A stretch of 40,312 nt of DNA, from contig JAUSFE010000108.1 of the NCBI GenBank assembly GCA_030649945.1, forward strand, positions 1-40,312, in the 5' to 3' direction. The notes under the pieces were generated by a model. The model ran no database searches and was not told where the DNA came from. It worked only from the letters and a program-made list of their open reading frames with translations. Shown piece after piece: positions 1 through 7,290 of the stretch. The DNA comes from Dehalococcoidia bacterium. GTDB lineage: Bacteria; Chloroflexota; Dehalococcoidia; SM23-28-2; RBG-16-64-32. A program made the position numbers and the translations under genes. Each line of letters begins with the position of its first letter. Position 1 is the stretch's first letter.

Positions 1-807
1 CTGGTCGCCGATGTTGATGACGCTGACCCGCATCTCCTCGCCGGTCTTGGCGCTGATGGCGGGGACGGTCTTGTTGAGCTGAGCGGCCACGGCGTCGAAG
101 CCCCCTTCGCCGAAGGCCTTCTCCAGAGCGTGCTCGCCGCCGGGGAGGCCCATCCCGTTCATAATGAACGGCGGGATGCTTTTGCCCTCCGTCTTGTGGC
201 CGATCTCGCTCATGAAAATGACCTCGTCGCGGACGGCGGGCTCGTCGGGGGCCTTCACGATGATGGCGCCGTAGAGGCCCTGGCGGATGTGCTGGCTGAT
301 CATGAGTTCGCCGTCGGCCGAGTGGCAGTGGTAGTAGAAGATCCCCGGCTCCGTCGGCTCGAACTCGTACGTCCACGAGCCGCCGGGAGGTATCATCGCG
401 CCCGCGCCCACGCCGCTGATGATGTTGGCCTGGCTGCCGTCGGACTCCATGTCGTAGTTGGCCAGGTGGGTATGGAAGCTGTGGGTCAGGTCCAGGTTGT
501 TCTTGACGTTGACCACCAGCTTCTCGCCGACGCCGACGGTGAGTGTTGGGCCGGGGACGGTGCCGGCGGGCGCGTCGGCCAGCTTGTACGTCCAGGCATG
601 CCAGACGTTGCCGCCGCCGTAATCGATGTCGGCGGGGACGATCTCCAGGTTGTATTCGCGGATGGTCTGGGCCTCCGCGCCTCCACCCCTGTCCACGATA
701 ACGACGCCGAGGACGGCGGCGACGGCCGCTACTGCGACTACGACGAGAAACGCCAGTACGGCAAGCCTCCGCCTGTCACTGGCAGACATATCCGGAGGGA
801 AGGCCAT
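1..807 (-). CDS. Multicopper oxidase / copper nitrite reductase-like cupredoxin protein (partial)
   Basis: The 5' end is complete and the 3' end is cut by the window edge, leaving 269 codons. I chose the ATG at 807 because an AGGAG box lies about 8 nt upstream; the ATG at 789 has none. Residues 14-38 form one hydrophobic segment (anchor or signal). A cupredoxin domain follows, with copper-ligand patterns H109-x2-H112-x-H114 and H160-C161-H162, then H173. The order resembles CuNIR and two-domain laccases. Where CuNIR usually has the axial Met (GMNGA) this protein reads GLYGA, so the type 1 copper may lack a Met ligand. It is probably an exported, membrane-tethered copper oxidoreductase; the substrate (nitrite, metal or phenol) cannot be told without the C-terminal half. 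It diverges from a PAS-LuxR regulator, with a CRP/FNR-like palindrome between them. Confidence 0.8.
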   Translation of the reverse strand, partial: MAFPPDMSASDRRRLAVLAFLVVVAVAAVAAVLGVVIVDRGGGAEAQTIREYNLEIVPADIDYGGGNVWHAWTYKLADAPAGTVPGPTLTVGVGEKLVVNVKNNLDLTHSFHTHLANYDMESDGSQANIISGVGAGAMIPPGGSWTYEFEPTEPGIFYYHCHSADGELMISQHIRQGLYGAIIVKAPDEPAVRDEVIFMSEIGHKTEGKSIPPFIMNGMGLPGGEHALEKAFGEGGFDAVAAQLNKTVPAISAKTGEEMRVSVINIGDQ

Positions 808-907
808 GAGATGCGCTCCTTTCCAGTGGCTGAGGGTGCTCTTCTCGAAACTGCCCCATATTATCACTGCCTTCGTTAGCGGTGGTCACACTCATGAAGC
901 TAGCGAA

Positions 908-923
908 TGTGAATACTTTCACG
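908..923. promoter_or_regulatory. CRP/FNR-like palindromic operator candidate
   Basis: The sequence reads TGTGA-N6-TCACG, one base from the CRP-family consensus TGTGA-N6-TCACA. It sits in the divergent spacer between the copper oxidase (start 807) and the LuxR-type regulator (start 1050). GTGAA and TTCAC form perfect 5-bp arms around TACT. No CRP/FNR gene is visible in the window, so the cognate factor is unknown. Confidence 0.4.
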
Positions 924-1049
924 CATCTGGCATTTGAATCATTTCTTGGGGCCTTTGTCCGGCAAAACCTGACAGAACGATACGGCCCTTGCAGGATAGA
1001 CGGACGGCCCTTTCTCGGAGATGCTGGCGTGGGAGCAGGAGGTGAGAGC

Positions 1050-1745
1050 GTGACAACCAAGAAGAGGCTGGTGCGGTTCAGCCGGGGGGAGCTGCTGCGC
1101 GTCTTTGAGTCGACAGCCGATGGGGTGCACGTGGTGGATGGGAAGCAGAGGATCATCTTCTGGAACCGGGCGGCTGGCAAGGTGTTGGGCTTTGGGGGCG
1201 AGGATGTTCTGGGCCGCTACTGCTACGACGTCATCGCCGGCGGGGACTATCAGGGGCATCCTTTCTGCCGCCGTGGCTGTCCGACCATAGAGGCGGCGAA
1301 GCGCGGGCGCAGCGTCAAGAACTACGATGTCTGCTCTCGCCGGGCCGATGGTCGCCCGGTCTGGCTGAACGTCAGTGTGCTGGCCGTCGATGACCCTGAG
1401 GGAGAGGGCCGTCTGGCGGTTCACCTGTTCAGGGACGTCACCCGGAGGAGACAGGCTGAGATGCTGGCGCAACAGACCTTGGAAGCGGTTAGCCGCTATC
1501 AACCCGGGGAGGATGGAGCGGGGGAAGCAGGTGGTCCCTATCCGGCGCCAGCGCCACGTCTCACCCGCAGAGAGCTGGAGGTCCTGCGCCTCCTGGCCTG
1601 CGGGTCTTCGGCCTCGGTTGTGGCCCAGACCCTGGGGATCAACACGACCACTGTGCGGAATCACATCGAGCACATCCTGGGCAAGCTGGGCGTCCACAGC
1701 CGCCTGGAAGCCGTAGTCTACGCTGCCCAGCACAAACTGGTCTGA
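1050..1745 (+). CDS. PAS-domain LuxR-type transcriptional regulator
   Basis: 231 aa. I chose the GTG at 1050 because a strong AGGAGGTG box sits at about 1037-1044; the longer in-frame reading from 882 has no such site and runs through the putative operator. A PAS domain covers roughly residues 12-135 (ESTADGVHVVD, WNRAAGKVLGF, then a RDVT exit). A LuxR/GerE helix-turn-helix covers about 168-225 (LTRRELEVLRLL, TVRNHIEHILGKL). The PAS core has four cysteines (58, 73, 77, 95), including a CxxxC at 73-77. By family logic it is a one-component sensor whose PAS binds a ligand or cofactor and controls DNA binding. The divergent copper oxidase is a natural target. Redox or metal sensing through the cysteines is my inference. 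Confidence 0.85.
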   Translation: MTTKKRLVRFSRGELLRVFESTADGVHVVDGKQRIIFWNRAAGKVLGFGGEDVLGRYCYDVIAGGDYQGHPFCRRGCPTIEAAKRGRSVKNYDVCSRRADGRPVWLNVSVLAVDDPEGEGRLAVHLFRDVTRRRQAEMLAQQTLEAVSRYQPGEDGAGEAGGPYPAPAPRLTRRELEVLRLLACGSSASVVAQTLGINTTTVRNHIEHILGKLGVHSRLEAVVYAAQHKLV

Positions 1746-1770
1746 CCCTTCGACTAGCTCAGGGCAGGCC
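1746..1770. repeat. Dispersed REP-like element (CCCTTCGAC...CTCAGGGCAGG type)
   Basis: It starts on the base after the regulator's stop codon and pairs a CCCTTCGA half with a CTCAGGGCAGG half. Related copies lie at 12807-12846, 12894-12920 and 16401-16427. I recognise this short motif as a common intergenic repeat in Chloroflexota and other bacteria. A role in 3'-end formation is possible here but not shown. Confidence 0.6.
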
Positions 1771-1790
1771 TGCCGGACGGCATCGTGCCG

Positions 1791-1796
1791 TATAAT
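1791..1796 (+). promoter_or_regulatory. -10 element of the argH-rpe promoter
   Basis: A perfect TATAAT ends 11 nt before the argH ATG, so the 5' UTR would be only a few nucleotides. No good -35 is seen. Confidence 0.6.
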
Positions 1797-1807
1797 GATG
1801 CCCACGT

Positions 1808-3195
<1,388 letters not shown>

Positions 3196-3199
<4 letters not shown>

Positions 3200-3879
3200 G
3201 CGGCGCCGTCAAGCTCGCCCCGTCCATCCTCTCGGCGGACTTCGCGCGGCTGGGCGAGCAGGTGCGGGAGTGCGAGGCGGCGGGCGCGCAGTATATCCAC
3301 ATCGACGTCATGGACGGCCGCTTCGTGCCGGTCATCTCCCTGGGCCTGCCCATTGTGGAGGCGGTGCGCCGGACCACGGCCCTGACGCTGGACATCCACC
3401 TCATGGTCGTGGAGCCGGAGAAGCAGGTTCGGCGGTTCATGGACGCCGGCGGCGACATCATCAACGTACACATCGAGGCCGCCGCGCACGTCCACCGCAT
3501 CGTCCAGGAGGTGCATGCGCGCGGCAAGAAGGCCGGCGTCTGCCTGAACCCCGGTACGCCTGTGAGCGCGGTGGAGGAGGTCCTGCCCGCCGTGGACCAG
3601 GTGATCGTGATGAGTGTCAACCCCGGCGCCTCCGGCCAGAAGTTCATCGAGAGCGCCCTGCCGAAGGTGCGGCGCCTCCGCCAGTTGATCGGCGAGAACG
3701 GCTGGGGCGCGGAGATAGAGGTGGACGGCGGCGTCAACGTCAAGAACATCGCCGCCTGCGCCGGCGCCGGGGCGAACGTGCTGGTGGCGGCTTCGGCCGT
3801 CTTCAACGAGATCGCGTCAGTGGGGGAGAATATCCGCGCGCTGCGGGCCGCGCTGGAGGCGGGTAAAGCGCGTGCGTAG
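3196..3879 (+). CDS. rpe: Ribulose-phosphate 3-epimerase
   Basis: 227 aa TIM-barrel enzyme, normal length. It interconverts ribulose-5-phosphate and xylulose-5-phosphate in the pentose phosphate pathway. Family motifs appear in order: LAPSILSADF at the N-terminus, HIDVMDGRFVP with a metal-binding His and Asp, DIHLMV, MSVNPGASGQKF, and EVDGGV with the second catalytic Asp and the phosphate-binding end. The GTG start overlaps the argH stop (GTGA). It converges on hicB; only 23 nt separate the two stop codons. Confidence 0.97.
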
Positions 3880-3915
3880 CGGGGCGCGCTGGCTGGGCGT
3901 ACCTACGCCGCTACG
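3875..3915. terminator. Possible bidirectional terminator between rpe and hicB
   Basis: Arms CGTAGCGG (3875-3882) and CCGCTACG (3908-3915) are perfect complements and enclose a second palindrome, GGCGTA-CC-TACGCC (3896-3909). The structure spans both convergent stop codons. There is no T tract, so intrinsic termination is uncertain. Confidence 0.35.
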
Positions 3916-4118
3916 GTGACGCGGAAGACGACTTCGTCGTCCTGCGGGATGGGAGCACCGTCCTCTTGGAGCACCTGCAGGTAGAGCGTGATCGCGTCCC
4001 TGACGTTCTCCAGGGCTTCGTCAACGGTCTCGCCCTGCGAGGCGCATCCCGGAAGGGCCGGCACTTCCACCCAGTAACCTCCCGTTTCATCGGCGTGGAC
4101 GACGACCGTGTAATGCAT
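3903..4118 (-). CDS. hicB: HicB-family antitoxin
   Basis: 71 aa. It has the compact HicB fold signature: an MHYTVVVHADETGGYWVEVP strand start, the PALPGCASQGET turn, and a DEALENVRDAITLYL helix. HicB proteins bind and neutralise the HicA mRNA interferase and often repress their own operon. No C-terminal ribbon-helix-helix or HTH extension is present, so any DNA binding by this short form is doubtful. The ATG lies 3 nt after the hicA stop, so the pair is co-translated in the usual toxin-first order. Confidence 0.85.
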   Translation of the reverse strand: MHYTVVVHADETGGYWVEVPALPGCASQGETVDEALENVRDAITLYLQVLQEDGAPIPQDDEVVFRVTVAA

Positions 4119-4121
4119 GTC

Positions 4122-4355
4122 CTACCTCAGCAGTCTCTCGAATTCCTCGGTGGAAAGGCCGGCCAGCTTGATCTGGTGCATCAATAGCCCTGGCTTGACA
4201 AGCCTGCTCCGGGGCAGAATGACGTTGCGATTGCCGGGTCTACTTAACACGTAGTGCTTGCCGCTGCTTGCCCTCATCTTGAATCCTGCTCTCTCGAAGG
4301 CCCGAATCGCGCGTTGGACGGAGATGCCTCTGAGGCGCCTACCTTCATCCGGCAA
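4122..4355 (-). CDS. hicA: HicA-family mRNA interferase toxin
   Basis: 77 aa double-stranded-RNA-binding-fold toxin. The segment RAFERAGFKMRASSGKHYVL contains the conserved GxH with the presumed catalytic His, followed by the typical positively charged strand and a STEEFERLLR tail. The only plausible start is the TTG at 4355, which has no obvious Shine-Dalgarno. It begins 9 nt after the rpmB stop on the same strand, so it may depend on read-through and coupling from rpmB. The N-terminus is slightly longer than usual. Confidence 0.8.
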   Translation of the reverse strand: MPDEGRRLRGISVQRAIRAFERAGFKMRASSGKHYVLSRPGNRNVILPRSRLVKPGLLMHQIKLAGLSTEEFERLLR

Positions 4356-4364
4356 GACAGCGCT

Positions 4365-4574
4365 CTAGACCGCGGTCTTGAGCGAGGTGCGCAGGCAGCG
4401 CGTGCAGATCTTCAGGCGGATGGGCACGCCCTGGAAGATGAACGTCTTGTTCTGGACGTTGGCCTTGAAGGTGCGGTTGGTCTTCGGCGCCTTGCGCTCC
4501 CAGCGGCCGGAGTGCTTGTGCCTGATGTTGCGGCCGTACATCGTGTGCTTGCCGCAGACGTCACATTTCGCCAA
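4365..4574 (-). CDS. rpmB: Large ribosomal subunit protein bL28
   Basis: 69 aa. It starts MAKCDVCGK and ends with KICTRCLRT, so it carries two CxxC pairs (C4/C7 and C57/C60): the zinc-binding C+ form of L28. Basic NIRHKHSGRW and KTNRTFKANVQ segments are typical. The start is TTG with an AAAGGGA box about 6-7 nt upstream. It diverges from fakA and is followed immediately by hicA-hicB on the same strand. Confidence 0.95.
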   Translation of the reverse strand: MAKCDVCGKHTMYGRNIRHKHSGRWERKAPKTNRTFKANVQNKTFIFQGVPIRLKICTRCLRTSLKTAV

Positions 4575-4584
4575 TGGAATTCCC

Positions 4585-4613
4585 TTTACGAGCGAGATTG
4601 GCGCTGCTAGAAT
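4585..4613 (+). promoter_or_regulatory. Candidate sigma-70-like promoter for fakA
   Basis: TTTACG and TAGAAT are separated by 17 bp. This would give an untranslated leader of about 80 nt before the fakA ATG at 4700. It lies within the divergent rpmB/fakA spacer. Confidence 0.35.
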
Positions 4614-4699
4614 TGCGCCACACGAATGGTATCACCCTGCCATCGCTCAGAGCAAACTGATCGCTCCCCCCAGAGCGGCGCCTCCCTCGCTGGTCCTGC

Positions 4700-6349
4700 A
4701 TGACTACGAGCACGGTAGAATCACTCTCCGGCACGCGCCTGCATGAGATGTTCGCCGCCGCCACCGCCTGGCTGGAGCGCCACATCGATCAGATCAACGC
4801 TGTCAACGTCTTCCCCGTCCCGGACGGCGACACCGGCGCCAACATGTACCTGACCATGCGCTCCACCATGGAGGAAGCGGGCCGCTGCGCCGACGACGCC
4901 GTCGGGCCCATGCTCGCGGCCATGTCCCACGGTGCGCTCATGGGCGCCCGCGGCAACTCCGGCGTCATCCTCTCCCAGATCATCCGCGGCATGGCGCAGG
5001 CCGTCGCCGGCAGCGCGGCCATGGACTGCGCCGCCCTCGCTAGGGGCCTGGAGGAGGGCTCCGCCGCCGCCTACCGCGCGGTCACAAAGCCCGCGGAGGG
5101 GACCATCCTCACCGTCGTCCGCGAGGTCTCGCAGGCCGCCCGCAGCGAGCTTGAGAGCGGGCGTCAGGACCTGGTGCGGCTGATGGAGACCGCCGTGCGG
5201 GAGGCGCGGGAGAGCGTGGCACGCACGCCCACCCTCTTGCCCGTCCTCGCCGAGGCCGGGGTCGTCGATGCCGGCGCCCTGGGCCTGGCCACGCTCCTCG
5301 AAGGTATGCTCCGCTATCTCAAGGGCGAGCCGGTGGATGAAGCGACGGACCTGGCCGCCGAGAGCGTGGGCCAGGACTGGCTCTCCATCGTGGAACAGCG
5401 CCACGAGACGCAGGAGTCGCTTTACGGGTACTGCACCGAGGTGCTCGTCGCGGGCAGCGGGTTGGACGTGGATGCGCTCAGAGGCCGGGTGCTGGAGCTG
5501 GGCGACTCCGTCCTGGTGGTGGGCGACGACCAGATGGTGCGGGTGCACGTGCACACGGACGACCCCGGCGCCGTTTTGAGCACCGGCACCGCGGTCGGCA
5601 GCCTGGCGCAGGTCAAGGTGGACAACATCCGCCGTCAGGCCGAGAGCTTCGTGCAGATGCACGAGGAGCGCCTGGGCGGGCCGGCGGAAGCGCCCGCCAT
5701 CTGCACCGTGGCGGTAGCGGCGGGCGAGGGCCTGGCCGGCGTCTTCGCGGGCGTGGGCTGTACGAAGGTTGTCTCCGGCGGGCCGACGATGAACCCCAGC
5801 ACGCGCGACATCCTGGAAGCCGTTGAGGCCTGCCCCTCCGGCGACGTCGTGGTCCTGCCCAACGACAAGAACATCATCATGGCGGCCCGGCTGGCCTGCG
5901 ATCTGACCAGGAAGCGCATGCGCGTCGTGCCCTCGCGCTCGGTCCCGCAGGGGATCGCGGCCCTCCTGGCCATGAGTCCCGAGGAGGGCCTGGAGGAGAA
6001 CATCAAGGCCATGGAGCAGGCCCTGGCCTCCGTACGCACGATCGAGGTGACGCGGGCCGTGCGCTCGACGAAGCTCAAGGGCGTCCGCATCAAAGAGGGG
6101 GACGTGATCGCGATCGTCGATGATGAACTGAAGCTGGCGGCAGAGTCGCCGGAGGCGGCCGTCCAGCAGGCGCTGGGGGACATCGCCGGTGGGGAGACGA
6201 GCCTGATCACGCTCTACTACGGCGCAGGCACGCAGCGGAAGCAGGCGGACGCCCTCGCCGCTCAGCTGCGGCGGCGCTTTCGGGGCCACGAGGTAGAGGT
6301 CATCTTCGGCGGCCAGCCCCACTACGACTACATCGTCTCGCTGGAATAG
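4700..6349 (+). CDS. fakA: Fatty acid kinase subunit A (YloV/DhaL-domain kinase)
   Basis: 549 aa. The N-terminal DhaL-like ATP-binding domain shows NVFPVPDGDTGANM (residues 36-49, Asp residues for Mg-nucleotide) and HGALMGARGNSGVILSQ (about 78-93). A middle domain and a C-terminal FakB-interacting region (ending PHYDYIVSLE) follow. Known role: it phosphorylates a fatty acid presented by FakB, giving acyl-phosphate for phospholipid synthesis. The neighbour downstream is a DegV/FakB protein, which fits a complete FakAB system. The next gene is recG, and a yloV-recG neighbourhood is also known in Firmicutes. The ATG at 4700 is the natural start; no strong Shine-Dalgarno precedes it. Confidence 0.92.
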   Translation: MTTSTVESLSGTRLHEMFAAATAWLERHIDQINAVNVFPVPDGDTGANMYLTMRSTMEEAGRCADDAVGPMLAAMSHGALMGARGNSGVILSQIIRGMAQAVAGSAAMDCAALARGLEEGSAAAYRAVTKPAEGTILTVVREVSQAARSELESGRQDLVRLMETAVREARESVARTPTLLPVLAEAGVVDAGALGLATLLEGMLRYLKGEPVDEATDLAAESVGQDWLSIVEQRHETQESLYGYCTEVLVAGSGLDVDALRGRVLELGDSVLVVGDDQMVRVHVHTDDPGAVLSTGTAVGSLAQVKVDNIRRQAESFVQMHEERLGGPAEAPAICTVAVAAGEGLAGVFAGVGCTKVVSGGPTMNPSTRDILEAVEACPSGDVVVLPNDKNIIMAARLACDLTRKRMRVVPSRSVPQGIAALLAMSPEEGLEENIKAMEQALASVRTIEVTRAVRSTKLKGVRIKEGDVIAIVDDELKLAAESPEAAVQQALGDIAGGETSLITLYYGAGTQRKQADALAAQLRRRFRGHEVEVIFGGQPHYDYIVSLE

Positions 6350-6414
6350 CAGCGCTTTCCCGCGGATGTCCGCGCTTGCTCCGGGCGGGGTGGCAGCGGG
6401 GCCGTGCGCCCGCA

Positions 6415-6420
6415 TATACT
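6415..6420 (+). promoter_or_regulatory. -10 element upstream of the DegV/FakB gene
   Basis: TATACT lies 21 nt before the TTG start, followed by a GGAAGGGAG ribosome-binding site at about 6426-6434. It would give the second gene of the fakA group its own promoter. Confidence 0.4.
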
Positions 6421-6441
6421 ACGGCGGAAGGGAGCCCCGTC

Positions 6442-7287
6442 TTGCCCGTTCGCATCGTCACGGACAGCACAGCTGACTTGCCCGCAGACCTCGCAAGGGA
6501 ACTCGGGATCTCCGTTGTTCCCCTCAGCGTCATCTTTGGGAACGATGTCTACCGCGAGGGGGTGGACATCAGCCACGACCTCTTCTACGGCAAGCTGGTC
6601 CGCAGCAAAGTCCTGCCGACGACGTCCGCCCCCTCCGTCGGTGACTTCCTGGCGGTCTACGAACCGCTACTCAAAGAGACCGATGAGATCGTCGCCATAC
6701 ACCTCTCCTCGAAGCTCTCGGCCACGTACAACAACGCCTGCCAGGCGGCCCAGTACCTCGCGGACCGCGGCGCTCGCATCGAGGTCATCGACTCGCTGTC
6801 CGTCTCGTTCGGCATGATGTTCATGTCGATTGCGGCAGCCAGGGCCGCCAGCGCGGGCGCCACGGTGGAGGAGATACGCGCCCTCGTTGAGAGCATGATC
6901 CCCCGGACCCACATCTTCGTGGTGCTGGACACGCTGGAGTACGTGCGCCGCGGCGGCCGCATCGGGCGGGCGCGGGCCTTTCTGGGCACGGTCCTGCGCG
7001 TGAAGCCGATCCTCTCCTTCCGCGGCGGGGAGGTGCATCCCGAGGAGCGAGTGCGCACGAAGAGCCTGGCCCTCGAGCGTATGTTCCAGATCGCCACGTC
7101 CTACGCGCGCGCCACCGACGTTGGCATCGGCTATTCCACAAACGCGCAGGAGGCCGAGGAGCTGCGACGCCGGCTGGAGGCGGCGCTTCCCGGCGTGCAG
7201 ATCCACGTGACGCGGCTCGGGCCCGTCCTCGGCGTCCACGGCGGTCCCGGCACGCTCGGCATCGGCGTGCTGGAGGGGGAAGAGTAG
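6442..7287 (+). CDS. DegV-family fatty-acid-binding protein (FakB)
   Basis: 281 aa, normal for DegV. I chose the TTG at 6442 (reading LPVRIVTDSTADLP) because a GGAAGGGAG box precedes it and family members start right before the VTDST strand; the ATG at 6376 would add a non-conserved tail. Motifs are VTDSTADLP (6-14), TTSAPS (60-65) and HLSSKLSATYNNA (87-99), the regions that hold the fatty acid carboxylate in known FakB structures. It also has RRGGRIGRARAFLG and a GVHGGPGTLG C-terminal loop. It carries an acyl chain to FakA, encoded 92 nt upstream. recG follows after 3 nt. Confidence 0.92.
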   Translation: MPVRIVTDSTADLPADLARELGISVVPLSVIFGNDVYREGVDISHDLFYGKLVRSKVLPTTSAPSVGDFLAVYEPLLKETDEIVAIHLSSKLSATYNNACQAAQYLADRGARIEVIDSLSVSFGMMFMSIAAARAASAGATVEEIRALVESMIPRTHIFVVLDTLEYVRRGGRIGRARAFLGTVLRVKPILSFRGGEVHPEERVRTKSLALERMFQIATSYARATDVGIGYSTNAQEAEELRRRLEAALPGVQIHVTRLGPVLGVHGGPGTLGIGVLEGEE

Positions 7288-7290
7288 GGC

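Noticed and set aside
882-1049. N-terminal extension of the PAS-LuxR regulator
   Set aside because: It has no family sequence, it crosses the palindromic operator, and a strong AGGAGGTG precedes the GTG at 1050.
4721-6415. Long antisense reading frame (564 codons) opposite fakA
   Set aside because: High G+C produces long shadows. The protein is rich in His, Arg, Gly and Ala with no recognisable motif, while the plus strand encodes a clear FakA.
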